This document shows, piece after piece, positions 12,135-24,570 of a DNA stretch of 64,000 nt. The position numbers were made by a program, and so were the translations under genes. How positions within the stretch are numbered: the stretch's first letter is position 1; the number at the start of each line of letters is the position of its first letter. Origin of the DNA: Botrytis cinerea B05.10 (lineage: Eukaryota > Ascomycota > Leotiomycetes > Helotiales > Sclerotiniaceae); assembly GCF_000143535.2 (NCBI RefSeq), contig NC_037314.1, positions 2,895,379-2,959,378 on the forward strand, read 5' to 3'. The notes beneath the pieces were generated by a model. The model made no database searches and was not told the origin of the DNA. It worked only from the letters and a program-made list of their open reading frames with translations.

Positions 12135-13165
12135 ATGGTTCGAAATCTTGGACTCCTTTTGGCCGGTCTGGCTACCACATTATTCGCATCTCCTATCTCC
12201 AGCGCAAACCCACCAGCGTTTATACTTGCCGGTGATTCAACAACGGCCGTTCAGAATGCAGCTTTAACAGGTGGTGGATGGGGTGATGGTTTCATCGCTA
12301 CCCTTCGCAATGGCGCTGGAGGTATCAATTATGGACACAATGGTGCAACGACTGTAAGCTTCGTGAATGGTGGCGATTGGGCAAAAGTATTGGCATCGGT
12401 AGCAAAGTACAAGGCAGACTATACAACTTTTGTTACAATTCAAGTAAGTATTGGCAAGCAGTGGAGAGGGACAAGTGATGAGATGGTATTGACGCGTGAA
12501 TTAGTTCGGTCACAACGATCAAAAGGCAACGGCAAACATTTCGGTTGCGGAGTACATGGACAATTTGAAGAACATGGCGGAGGACGTAAAAGCCGCTGGT
12601 GGAACTCCAGTAAGTCAATTCTCTTTCACAGGTTCTGAGTCCTCCATTGTGTTGGTGTCGAGAACACGAAGGGTTTATCCATTGGCGACCAGAAAATTAG
12701 GCAACGGGGTGCTTTCAGCAATCTCAATATACAACAAAGTCAACTAACCTGGGTACTTAGATCCTCGTCACTTCCCTTACCCGCCGAAGCTTCAATAGTT
12801 CAGGTCTTGCTAGCGAAAGTCTGGCCGTCCAAGCTAATGCTACCATAGCCGTTGCTAAGTCGATCGGATCTTTGTACATAGATCTTAACCGCGCATCCAC
12901 AGACTATGTAGATGCTATCGGGGCGACTAATGCTGCGACGTACAACTTGAAGCCAACGGACTTCACACATTTGAATACTGCCGGAAGTGTTTTGTTCGGA
13001 AATATCGTCAGTGGATTGATCGATGTGACTGTGGGCAGTTCATTTGGTTTCAATATCAAGACTTATACCAAGCCAAATGCAACAATTGCAAAGGATGTTG
13101 CCAGTGGGACTTACATATTCCCGAGTGGATTTGGAACTCTACCAAACAACACCCTTCCAGCATAG
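12135..13165 (+). CDS. Rhamnogalacturonan acetylesterase-like SGNH hydrolase
   Basis: Three exons: 12135-12443, 12505-12609, 12761-13165, total 819 nt and 272 aa. All introns are phase 0; both donors are GTAAGT. A signal peptide covers about residues 1-24. Catalytic blocks are complete: GDST with Ser35, GHNG, FGHND (104-108, with the oxyanion-hole Asn), and DFTHL with Asp205 and His208. Rhamnogalacturonan acetylesterases (CE12-type) remove acetyl groups from pectin hairy regions, so secretion and plant cell-wall attack are likely. The first intron splits the FGHND block exactly at its start. Exact substrate is inferred from family. Confidence 0.9.
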
Positions 13166-15199
13166 GATCCTGGTGTGATGAAAAAACGTTTTGGAAATTG
13201 TATATACTTCGAGATTTCTTTTCTGGAAACTGTATATACTATGATATGAGATTTAATGAAATGGCGATGATTGTTTTATTATACTTTAGATGGGCTTTTG
13301 TTCTCAAATGCAACATGACATCAGATAAAAATAATTTCTATTAGAAAGAAAGAAAGAAATGACGGCGTATATTGGTATTCTAGCCCGGAACAGTCCATCA
13401 TGAATGCTACATACAAGAAAAATGCTGAGGAATGCTTGAAAACACACCTCCCTCACTAAATGAACATCGCATTTAAAATCTCACAAGTATTCGACATGGG
13501 ATAATAGTGAGTCGTTCAAGCTAAATGAATGTATACGTTCAAATTAAGTTGTGGCGTGCGAGCACTAGACCCGGAATGTTTATAGGGTTGTTTAGAGCCA
13601 AGTAAGCCTCTGCCGTTCCTTTCGGATGCACGGAAAGGCTTGTATTTTATTTGGTCGAGAGTAATGGGGAGATAATCTGACAAGGCAATATCTTACAACG
13701 CTGTAATCAATATAAATATCGAATTGTGAGATTATCTTGTCTTGATAGATTCTATTATTCTTGTTATTTCACATCAACGTTGATGCATTATATCCTGGGA
13801 TTTATGGGAAACCGGCACCAGACTTGACACTGACAATGAAGATCATCTTCCTCACGAACTACCTACAATTCGTATTGTTGGCAGAATAGGAAGTTAGATC
13901 TAATCATCTAATGATTCCTTGCAATTGCACCTTTCAAAGTCAAGTATAAAATGCTGAATGCGGATGTTGCTGCCTTGCCTGTCTACGCATTCTGTTCAAT
14001 GAGAAAACATTGTTAAGATACCTTGAACTTTCTTCCTCATACTGTAACGTTACTTTAGTTTGTACTGCCGCCAACTGTATGTTTCCAATACGAACATGGT
14101 TCATTTCCCTTTGAGTTAGTTGAAACTTTCTTCTAAATATCATTCGAACGTGTTCAGATGTAGGTGCTGGCAGCCGATGTAAGTATGAGTACAGTATGTC
14201 TATACGAGTACTATATCCTGAATTTTGCTAAATTCCCTCAGGGCCTGCCTAACCTTTTGATATCATTGGATTTTCTCATGAATGTTGGGTATTCGATTTC
14301 ACCCCCCGTGCAAATACCGAGTTCCGGCCGCCTGCATTCAATCAGTCGGTCTTACACGTTCTTGCCACCAATATCATTCCATCACTAACGGTCAGACAAT
14401 CGTTGTCTTGCTATCAAACCCCGAAGACTTCCCATTGTCGATGTTTGCACTCCTGATATACTTTCCCACAGTTTCCAATTTGTTCACTTCTTACGTATGG
14501 ACTATGCTCTCTTTAATTATTCATCACCATTTTTCTATTCTATCGAAAATTTTCAATGATTGTGGAGTTTTGGAAAGCACGTCATTGTGAAAAATGGTGT
14601 TGTGAGTTTTCAATCATCTAAATAGGAATCTTTTCTCCGATATATGAATAATAGTTTGACATGTTTCTGTTGGTTTATTGGAGAATTCAATTAAGCTTAA
14701 AATGATGGGACACCAGTGAAATGTATTCTTAAGCCCCTTCATCTGTGTTCAACATTAAACGAGCAAATAAGATCGTTTACTCTTCATGATCTATCCATAC
14801 TTTATTCATCTTATACCCACAATGGTCAAATCTCAACACCAGAATCTTAAATCTTGAGATCTAAAATCCCTACCAGTTTGGTGAGCTCGATCACTTTCTA
14901 AGAATTCTATGTCCCGTTAAATTTCCACCGCTGTGGGCTATTCATGGGTGTCCTAAGGGACGTTAGCACGGCTAGTTCCACAAATCGAAATGATATTCGT
15001 TTTGTAATCTAATAATTAGTATGCGATAAGAATGGCAAATGGTGCAATACCGATGGATCAATTTTTTCCGCATCGAACACGCTTAGTGGCGGTATGAGAC
15101 TTCTCTTGCGTATAAACTAGGTCTTGTAACTTTTGCCATGCCTCATTTTCACTTCACATCTCTTGGTATTCTCTTAATTCAACATTCAGTCTTGGAGAA
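13166..15199. other. Intergenic, no recognised gene
   Basis: Two kilobases with only short frames, such as 14164-14590, that look random. The pyrimidine-rich stretch near 15130-15190 probably belongs to the promoter or 5' UTR of the OPT gene. Confidence 0.5.
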
Positions 15200-17768
15200 A
15201 TGGGGTTTTCATCTTTGAAAAGCCGCCTCTTTCCTCGGCAGCCGGAGGGCAACGTCACCCCCGCATCTGTCGATCACGAAAATGATGGGGCAGCATCAAG
15301 TGTTACTGGCACCGACGAAATCAGTAAATCTATTGAGGAAAATGGTATTCCAACTGAGAAAATCAATCCCGAAACGAATGTTAAAGAGTCCTCACCCATC
15401 GTCGAAAGCTCACCTCTCGATATCGAAAAGGCGACACCAGAATCAGGAAGGTTTGGTGATGATGATCCATTACTTAAAGATATCCCATGGCAAGTTCGCC
15501 GAATTGTCAGTCTCGAGGATGATCCTACCGAACCTACAATCACGTTCCGCTATTTCCTTCTAACTCTGATATTCGTCGCACCAGGAGCTTTCTTATCGCA
15601 AATGAGCCATTTCCGTACGACATCCGCTCCATACTCGGTCTTCTTCGTTCAAATTTGTTCCAATTATGTTGGTGTTTGGCTGGCAAAGGTCCTTCCAGCT
15701 AAGACCATCTGGTTACCATTTGGAGGAAGCTTTAGTCTGAATCCGGGTCCGTGGGGAACAAAGGAACATGTATTGGTTACCATTTCCGCAGCATCTGGTG
15801 CCACTTACAACCTGGCCTACGCCCCAATTTCTATCGCTGAGCTCTACTTTGGAATTACTATTCACCCAGCAGTTGCGATATTCTTTATGTGGTCTGTAGT
15901 GTACATTGGGTATTCTTTTGCAGCCATTGCTAGACAATTTTTGCTCTATGATCCTGTATACCCATGGTATCAAGCGTAAGTTCTTGTTTTTTTACAGCTG
16001 GGCATGGCGAGAAAATTAGGGAATGATTATCGCTAACTTCGAATTTCAATAGACTCTGTCAGACTGCTCTGTTCGAAACTCAAAAGAAGCAAAGACAGCA
16101 TCCATCCCGTGTTTCAAAGAAACAGATGAGAGTATTCTTTGGAGTTCTTGCAGGAATCACTTTATGGCAATTCCTCCCAGAGTTTGTGTTTCCAATGCTT
16201 GGTTCTTTGGCATTCCTCTGTTGGGTTGCTCCAAAGAACAAGGTTGCGAATTTCATGGGCTCAGGTTTGGGAGGAATGGGTTTCTTAAATCTAACACTTG
16301 ATTGGTCAAGTATTGCTAGTTTGAGTAACTCCAACAGCTTGTTTGTAACTCCATGGTGGACTCAAGTCATCATCTTCCTGGCTTTCGTAGTCAACTGTTG
16401 GATACTACTTCCAGCCGCAAAATGGGGAAGTCTAGGTAGTTGGAAGCTTGAATTGATGTCTAATCGTCTCTTCATGGGTATGTCACATGTCCCAGAATGG
16501 TATGTCTGACAGTTGCTAACAAATTATCAGAAAATGGAACTTCTTATCCTACCACCCACCTCATCACACCTCAAGCCACACTCAATGAGACTGCTTACGA
16601 AGAGTATGGGCCAATCTACGTTGGTACCCAACAACTTTGGAATATGTTTTTCGATTATGCAGCATACACTTCCGGCATTAGTTGGATTTTTTTCTTCGGA
16701 TATACACAAATCAGAGACACACTTAAGAAATTGAACGCCCGCCGTAAAAATAAAGTCGAGGGCGAGACCATCAATCACCAATATGGCGATCAATTGAATG
16801 TTCTCCAACGTTCTTATAAAGAAGTTCCATGGTGGTGGTCATTGATCCTCTTCCTCATCACATTTGTCGTTATGATGGTAATTTTGGGCACCGGCAATCT
16901 TTTTATTCCTCTATGGACATATTTCATTGCTGTTCTTACAGGTGTTGTGGTTGTTGTCCCACTTGGCTGGCTATATGCCCTATCCAATTTCCAACTTCCG
17001 ATCGGTACCTTCAACGAACTCTTGTATGGTCTGATGGTTAACGCGGTCGACGGACACAAAAATCCTTCGGGTGCATCGGTTTACTCATCCCTCGCTGGTG
17101 ATGCATGGTATCGTGCACAACTTATGCTTCAAGATCAAAAAATCGGTCACTACATGCATATCCCTCCTCGAGACACCTTCTTCGCCCAAGTCTTCGGTTG
17201 TTTTATTGGTATTCCAATCAATTACGGCGTCGTAAAATGGGTACTCAGTACAAAGGCGGATTATTTGAGCGGTGCTGTAACGGATCCAACACATCAATGG
17301 ACTGGACAAGGTCTCGCTACTACCTTGACTACTAGTACACAATACGTTCTCATCGGACCTTTACGCCTCTTCCAGTTGCCTATTTTCAAACCTCTTCCAT
17401 ACGGGTTTCTTGTTGGGGCAATACTTCCAGGCATCATCTATGCTCTCCATCGTCGCTTCCCCAAAGCTAAATTTCATCTCTTCAATACCACTATTTTCTT
17501 CTCCGGTCTTTCTACATTCTATGGAAACATCTCTACTGGATATACTTCTTCCATTATTGGTGGTTTCATTGTCGCCTACTGGGCGTATAGATATAGATAT
17601 GAGCTGTGGGCACGATATAATTATATCCTTGCCGCTGCTTTCGATGCAGGATTCAATTTAAACATGTTATTGATTTTCTTGTTCTTTGGCGCAGGAAAGG
17701 TCGTTACCATGCCAAATTGGTGGGGCAACAATGCAGATAGTACAGATAGATGTTTTGCTTTGGAGTAA
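15200..17768 (+). CDS. Oligopeptide transporter, OPT family
   Basis: Three exons (15200-15975, 16053-16477, 16531-17768) give 2439 nt and 812 aa. The two introns are 77 and 53 nt. About the first 100 residues are polar and acidic and probably cytosolic. After that come many hydrophobic helices, consistent with the 12-16 of OPT transporters. Typical OPT stretches include FLSQMSHFRT, NPGPWGTKEH, VFFGVLAGITLWQFLP, and a C-terminal PNWWGNN. OPT proteins import small peptides, glutathione or modified peptides with protons across the plasma membrane. Length is normal. It is convergent with the next gene, only 151 bp away. Confidence 0.93.
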
Positions 17769-17919
17769 TTGGGATGTATGATGGCATGGTTTACGGACAT
17801 GAAAGACCCACTGGATGAACGTGGTGTTATGAAACTCGATCTGAGATAATGATAATGAAGATATTTTATTAAAATTTCGGTGCTTCTATTTGAATTACCT
17901 CGTGCATATGACTTCTTAA

Positions 17920-18880
17920 TTATTGCAAGATAGCACTATCCTTTCGGACTTCATTGCCCCCACTATTAGCTGTATTGTTGACACCAGTTCCATTCTTCAA
18001 ATAACAATACTCCCCATTCTTTATTACCATACTGACCGCCCTACATAACCCTCCTCCTACGTCGATCCCACCTTGCAGATTTGTCGAGTAACCCGCGTTA
18101 TACTCTGCGCAGGCCATTATGCACTGGTTTAGATCTGGCATATATATCTTCATGATGTCATGGATACCTGGATTTCCATATTGAGCGCCAGACGGATAGT
18201 TCGTGTAACAGGCGACGCGAAAAGTCTGAGCCGTTCCTGATAGATTGATAGCTGAACCCTCTGAAGAGAGCGGCTGAACAAGAGAATCATTGAAGGTGGA
18301 AAATTCATCGGAGCAATGGGAAATTGGTGCAGTAGACACTGATGGAGTAGATGGCAGGGATGATGTTGTAGATGGTGAAGCTATATTTGAATTATCCATA
18401 AACAATCCTGAGCTTGTGCTTGAAGGTGCTATCGAGTTTATGATGCTCGTGGAATATATGACGCTTGCTATTGTCGAGCATGCCCCAGCGGCAGAACCAT
18501 CTACTCCCAAAGTTGTGTCGACACCTGTGCTAAGATATCGGATTAAAAGCTATCCATTGATGTCTCATAGGCTCAAGTTACCTTTTGCAATTATTCCTTT
18601 GTGCCGCGATTCCAGCTACTACACCTCCACCTATTCCACCCACGACAACGAGACACAGCAAGACGACCAAAGCCCAAAATGTTTCAACTGACAACCCCGC
18701 AATTTGTCTACGCTCTAATATTGTACTCTTTTTACCCTGTATTCCAGAGTGGGTTTCCTTTGATGTTCATTGCCCTGTTTGCTGTGAAGGAGCATATCCC
18801 ACCTCAAGACCTGGTTGAGTCTCAACGGAAGTGTTCGAGCATAAACCACTATTCGAAAAAGTTTGTTTGTAAGTGTCCAT
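17920..18880 (-). CDS. Single-pass membrane protein with PAN/apple-like C-terminal domain
   Basis: Three exons on the minus strand: 18880-18803, 18736-18582, 18529-17920, total 843 nt and 280 aa. The N-terminus (MDTYKQTF...) is soluble and short. One membrane helix (FWALVVLLCLVVVGGIGGG) lies near residues 44-66, followed by a Ser/Thr-rich stalk. The C-terminal 110 residues have a cysteine pattern (VACYTNYP, DLNQCIMACAEYN, LCRAVS, YCYLKNGTG) like fungal PAN/apple folds. Intron 1 uses a weak GTGGGA donor; its choice rests on the phase and on the in-frame stop reached if it is retained. A type II or type III surface protein is likely. Function unknown. Confidence 0.7.
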
Positions 18881-19759
18881 TGGGGTAGGATTATAGAAAG
18901 ATATCTGAAATCATTCAGTAAAAAAGATTGAAGTATTGAGTTTGCAGGAAGTGGGAAGGGAACTTCTACCAAAGAATCTCTAAATCTAAAAGTATTGCAT
19001 CGATATTAAAAGGTATGTTGGAAAGATGTGGCATGCGCGCTTGCGTTACACATATCTCACTGAAGGATCTCGACCCCGAAACAAATACGAGGGTGTTAAA
19101 GCTCAAGCTTTGTGAGATTGGGGTACAAAAATGTAATCATAAAAGCCGTGCAAAGAAAGGTTTCCAAAAAGCGAGAACGATGCAACGTTCTGTAAAGCAA
19201 ATAAAGGAACGCGTGAGGCAAGTCAAGTAGGCCGAGTGTTTGAGCATTCACTTGGAGTCACAAAATATGAGGATGCGAACACACGAAAAGACTGATTGCT
19301 GTGAACGGAAAAGACTGAAACCAGGTAGGACAGCTTATACTATAGACATAGCGATATTAGAATGGGTGGTTTCGTACTGATCATGATAGGGGCTCAACTC
19401 CCGTTTTCTTTCGTGACTGACGAGAGAAAAGTCTCTCCCTTTTGATTAGATATATTGAGAATGAGAAGGGCATCTGATAGATGTTGAGCTGACTAATAAC
19501 CTGGCATCTAATCTTATCTAATCTACGATGCCTAAGATCAACAAAAATATTTTGTTACCAAAGCTTTTTGAGCTTCACGATTTGGAAGCTTGAAGAAAGA
19601 CTTGTATTGTTCCCATCATTGTCTCTTATAACTGTCCCGTTTCAGCAGAATACCATTCGCATAGTCTCCGGTCTGCAGCAAATTCTTGCACTTCGCCAGT
19701 TTGTGTCCGCGCACATCCCATTACGTACTTTCTTTGACGCCCTCCTCAAAAGCACAATC
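18881..19759. other. Divergent promoter region
   Basis: This lies between the minus-strand membrane-protein gene and SKI6. A 71-codon frame at 19015-19230 has no support. The 5' UTRs and promoters of both genes should be here. Confidence 0.5.
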
Positions 19760-20637
19760 ATGCCCCTCGACACTTCAACATACTCCCTTGCTCTCCTTCG
19801 TCTTGATGGTCGCAGATGGAATGAACTTCGCCGCCTTACAGCACAAATTTCAACCCAACCATCATCCGATGGATCTTCGTATCTTTCAATGGGCAATACC
19901 CAAGTACTCTGCACAGTGACCGGTCCTTGCGATCCCTCAAAATTACGATCGATTGGTGGTGGTGGAAGTAACAATGCTGGGGAAAAAGCTGAAGTCAGAG
20001 TGGAAATCAGTTTTGCAGGCTTTGCAGGCGTGGATAGGAAGAAGTATGGTAGGAACGATAAGTAAGTCTCCTTCGGTTGCTTTGTCCGCTACATACTGGG
20101 GATCTATACTATACTAGTTCGTGTGGAATGGAAACTAATCAGGTCCATTGCAGACGTATACAAGAACTTTCAAACACCTTATCCACAACCTTTACTCCTC
20201 ATCTCCTCACCACTTTGACTTCTCATTCGACAATCCTCATTTCCCTTCACATCTTGTCATTAGATGGCTCACTTCTTTCTGCTCTTATTAATGCCTCAAC
20301 TCTTGCTTTAATCGATGCTGGTATCCCAATGCCTTCTTATATTTGCGCTTGTACAGCTGGTTCTACATCTTCATACTCGAGTAATGATGAAAAAGCAGAC
20401 CCATTGTTGGACTTAAATTTGGGCGAGGAGCAAGAATTACCATTCCTCACGGTGGCGACAGCTGGAGAAGGCGATGGTGATGGAGTTGTGGCATTGGTAA
20501 TGGAGACAAGGGTACAAGCCGGCAGATTGGAGGGCATGTTGGCTGTAGGAGTGGATGGGTGTAAACAGGTCAGAGAGATTCTAGATGGAGTAATTAGGAC
20601 TAGGGGGAAGAAAATATTGAGTGGTGCAATGGCTTAG
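19760..20637 (+). CDS. SKI6: RNA exosome subunit SKI6/RRP41
   Basis: Two exons (19760-20061 and 20154-20637) encode 261 aa. The intron is 92 nt and starts GTAAGT. The frame is open for another 64 codons upstream, but the ATG at 19760 gives the family's usual N-terminus just before LRLDGRRWNELRRL. RNase PH fold features visible: GNTQVLCTVTGP, EVRVEISFAGFAG, and in exon 2 LDGSLLSALINASTLALIDAGIPM. SKI6 is a ring subunit of the eukaryotic exosome, acting in 3'-5' RNA processing and decay in nucleus and cytoplasm; in eukaryotes the ring is catalytically inactive. It is convergent with the PDI gene. Confidence 0.95.
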
Positions 20638-20953
20638 TAGGGCTAGATATGTATATCATACGAGGGAAGCATACGAGGGAAGAACAGCATCAATAGATGA
20701 TACCCTGGTGTTTTTATGGCGTCATAACGGTAATGGGATAGGATGGCAGGAATGGAATAACATTACATCAAGGGAACCATGTGATGATTGTCAGAAGTTC
20801 GGCGCGTGTCTCATATGTTCACAAAATGAATGATGGAATATTTGTTACTATTACTATGTAAACTGCGAGTGAAATCTGCATGCTTCTACTCCAGGAAAAC
20901 TCACAAATCCAACTTTCTCTCAAAAACTTCAAAATTTCTTGACACAGACCTAC
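20638..20953. other. Short convergent intergenic region
   Basis: The 3' flanks of SKI6 and the PDI gene. No coding signal. Confidence 0.6.
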
Positions 20954-22548
20954 TTAAAGTTCTCCATGTTTGATTTCGGGCTCTGGAGTTGGTAGTTCCC
21001 AATCTTCCGGAAGCTCCTCAATGATGATCTCAGGCTCATTTGCAGCTTTCGTTTCTGGTTCTGGAGCTGCTTCTTCCACAACAGTTTCCTCAACCTCCTC
21101 AGGAATGAGTCCCTCAGGAATCTTCTTCTTTTCGCCTTCGCCCAGTCTGATAGCGTCAACCCAATTTTCAATTGCCTCGATTGTCACATCTTCAGAAATC
21201 AGAGAGTCGCCCTTGCTAGGGAGAGCTCGATACCAGTTTCTTCGTCCATTGAGAGCGATGATTTCAATATCACCTTTCAAACCTAAAGCTTCTTTGACTT
21301 GCGAGAACCCAGGGTTTTCGGCTTGAAGTATATAAAATGGAAATAAATTTCGTTGGTGTAAATGATGTTTGTGGGAAACTTCGGCTAATGATGTAGAAGC
21401 TAAGCCTGTAATTTCGTTTGAGGCATCTGGAAGAAGTGCCAGAATGCATGTAGCGGTCTTAGGACCAAGACAATTCTTTTTGAGGTCGGTTTCGGAAGTC
21501 AGGATAGGAATTGCAGGCGCTGGTGGAAGGACAATTGGTTTCTCTGTTTCGACTTCTGGTGATGGTGATTCAGTTGGTTGATTTTCTAATGTTTCATCTG
21601 TTTGGGTGACAGGCTTTTCGGATTTGGCGTGAGATGCCGATGCTGCTTCGAAAGACTCCTTTGCTTTTGCGGAAGACTTTTTGTTTGTTTTGGATTTGGA
21701 AGCTTTAGCCTTTGCTGCTGGTGGATCTGGATTAGGTTCGGCAGCTTGTGTAAGAAATTTGACCATGCCATCCTTCTTTAATTCTCCATCATACACAATT
21801 CCTTCAGCTGCTTCACCACCAGGTAACAAAATAAGTGTAGGAAATTTGGTGATGCCAAATAACTCAATGGAAGCTTTCTCTGTGTTTCTGATCTGTGCCA
21901 CGTTGATACTGCCCTTGAAATCAATGGCAATAGCTTTCAATGTTGCGCTTGTCTTCCCTTTGTCGGTAAATAGAATTGCTTTCGCAGTGTCTTTCGCATC
22001 GGCCAAGAAACTCTCCAAATCTTTGTCTGTAACTCTCTTTACAAGATTTGGGATTTTATCGACTACTGCATCGACAATTCCTTTTGCAGTGCGTGGTCCA
22101 TTGTAATCTTCAACGATTGGCTTTCCGGGTTTGCTTCCAGGTTTAACGATTTTGAGGGTAGGGAAACCTTGAACACCAAATCCTCCGCAGAAAGCTTTAT
22201 TTGATTCCTCATCGCAATCGACGGCTGCTACTTTTGCGAGACCAGCAAGATTCTTGGCGGCTTTTTCGTAAGCTGGTTGAAGGTTCTTGCAATGTCCACA
22301 CCATGGAGCATAGAATTCGACAATCTGCACAGGAGAAAGTTAATGACGGATGTGCCGATAGAATGCTTGAGGATGAGGATGAGGTGAATGCTTACGGAAG
22401 TATGGTTCGATTGAGCGATCAAGCGATCATAGTCCTTTCCATTAATTGACAAAACAGCTGAACTCTTTGGGTACAGTCCAGCATGAACTGCGGGCAAAGC
22501 ACACAGCAAAGCTGCAGCTGCAGTTGAAATGACTCCAGTATTGACCAT
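20954..22548 (-). CDS. ER protein disulfide isomerase (single CGHC site)
   Basis: Two exons (22548-22396, 22324-20954) give 507 aa with a 71-nt intron, GTAAGC donor. The ATG at 22548 leads straight into a signal peptide (residues 1-23). The thioredoxin domain carries YAPWCGHC with the redox cysteines at 60 and 63. A second thioredoxin-like domain without a CxxC follows (about 160-280). Then comes a Lys/Ser/Ala/Glu-rich linker (about 285-345) and a third thioredoxin-like segment (about 350-455). The acidic tail ends in HGEL, an H/KDEL-type retention signal variant. The protein resembles the P5/MPD1 group that forms and rearranges disulfides in the ER lumen. Confidence 0.92.
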
Positions 22549-23096
22549 TTTAAATAATTGTAAATTGTAATTACTACCTGTAGCTGTAGGAGCTATTGAA
22601 TTTTTTGTCAATACATGTAAGAAGAAAAGAAGACTGGAAGTATATGGAAGTGGTGTATTTATGGACGCGAAAAGGCCACAGTCGCAAGATGTGTATTACG
22701 ACACGAGGTGGAAGAATTTGGATGAGGTATCGTTACTGAATGGAATCCGGGGTAAAATACGCACTAGGCACGCTAGGCTGTCTGTACTGCTATTTTAGTG
22801 TTGTCCGTGGAGCGGTGAAACGGCAGAATTCAATTGGTGAGAGGCGGGGTTACCATAGGTATTCCATGGCAAGGCTGGATTTACCGTCCTAGCATCGCAT
22901 CGCATCGCCGTGCATTCTCATCATACCATTCACACAGAGAACCCGGGGCAAATTCTTACACTCAACCTCGCTGTCGCTCTCAGCTCAACTGCAAATCATA
23001 TGTGCAGCGCAAGCTTTCTCATTCGTCTCTAATCATATCCCACCTTGCTTACACTCACCGGGCCACCAATCTTCAACTGGGCAACCATATTCAACA
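22549..23096. other. Divergent promoter region
   Basis: Shared upstream region of the PDI gene (minus) and VTA1 (plus). No gene seen. A small CATCG repeat occurs near 22893-22907. Confidence 0.5.
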
Positions 23097-24570
23097 ATGG
23101 CGTCGCAAATCCCCCCAAAGTTGAAGACCGCAGACTTAACTCGATTTATCATCAAGGCGGCACAACTCGAAAAGGCGAAGCCGGTCATATCATATTGGTG
23201 TACGTGTCAAAGTCTTACCGCACAAACCAAACTCTAACATTGCCATCCCCGCAGGTGAATACTGGATCGTCAATCAGATCCTTTCGAAGGGTCTACATAC
23301 TGGAGATGCAGAGACGCTACAATATACGACTACTTTGATGGAAAAACTTGAGAGGGTATGAAAACCCACTGTATGCGAATCGGACTATAGTTAAATCAAG
23401 GCAGATAAAATCAGAGAATCCAGATAACGATGCAATTATGGATGATACTGCAGGCCAAGCATATTGCGAACAGTTTGGCATGGAAATCTTTTCAAGGGCA
23501 GATCGAGCCGTGGAAGTAAATAAAGTGACAAAGTACGATCCCAATAATTCTATTCTTCTGCACCTTGGCTGATGATCTCTAGACAAACTGCGGAAACTTT
23601 TCAAGCCGCAGCAACCTTCCTGGAACTATTGAATATCTGGTCACCACCGGATGCCGAAACTCAGGCTAAGATCAAATATGCAAAATGGAATGCAGTTCGT
23701 ATCGTGAAAGCATTGAAGGAAGGAAAAGACCCTAATGAATCCAATCCTAAACCACAACCAGTTCCCAAGGATGAGCTACCACCATTAGATCCAAATGATC
23801 CTGAGGTACAATTGTTAGGGGAACAGAAAGCAAGGCAAGCTTCTGTGGAAGATGTCATCGACGAGCAAGATCAATTGGAAGCGAAATTAGCAAGGCAGTC
23901 ATCAATAGATCGGTCTCTGCACCCCTCTGAGCAAGTTTCAGCTCATGGATCTCCAACCAATAAATCGGCTCCATTTGAACCATATCCTCGAGATGGGTTT
24001 CCATATACCGCAGTCCAAGACGATAATGTATCCCCTCTCGAGCCATCCCCGAAAGATAGGAATGGATCTATAGGAGGAGGATATTTTCCAGAAGTTCCAA
24101 CTTTTACATCAGAACCTCGAGATTCGACTTTACCAACAGCTCCTGCCCCAGATACTACATTCGATCTTGGTTTACCGGATACATCTAGTCTTGCAGCACC
24201 TGGAATTTCTCCCGGAATGAGACCTTCTCCGGATTTTCAATCGTTTCCACCCCCAACTTTACCTGGAGAACAACCGTCAGACACAGCACCTCAAGACTTT
24301 TATCGTCAGCCTCCACCATTGGGCCAAGGAAATGTACATGCTCCACCTACCAACCAGATTTATCAATCTGAACCTCCCCCGTCAGATACTTTTACAGCAC
24401 CAATAGTCCCACCAGTCACACAATCCCGCGGTCAATTGAATACAGACGATGAGGCAATTGCCAAAGCACAAAAACATGCAAGATGGGCAATTTCAGCGTT
24501 GAATTTTGAGGATGCTGAAACGGCAGTAAAGGAGTTAAGGGCCGCACTACAAACATTGGGTGCGCAATAA
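23097..24570 (+). CDS. VTA1: VTA1, cofactor of the Vps4 ATPase
   Basis: Four exons (23097-23199, 23255-23355, 23405-23532, 23583-24570) total 1320 nt and 439 aa. Introns are 49-55 nt. The start is MASQIPPKLKTADLTRFI. The N-terminal 160 residues form the helical double-MIT region (CEYWIVNQILSKGLHTGDAE, AYCEQFGMEIFSRADRA, TFQAAATFLELLNIW). A Pro/Ser-rich disordered linker spans about 165-385. The C-terminal VSL-type helix pair (AKAQKHARWAISALNFED) binds Vps4. The protein stimulates Vps4 disassembly of ESCRT-III at endosomes and multivesicular bodies. The third exon's acceptor was chosen by phase, since the nearby upstream AG gives a stop. Confidence 0.94.

Noticed and set aside
19015..19230. 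71-codon basic frame between the PAN-like gene and SKI6
   Set aside because: No start context, no domain and no splice support. It is probably chance.
20970..22106. Plus-strand frames opposite the PDI gene
   Set aside because: Antisense shadows of a well-supported PDI frame, with Ser/Ala-rich translation mirroring its low-complexity linker.
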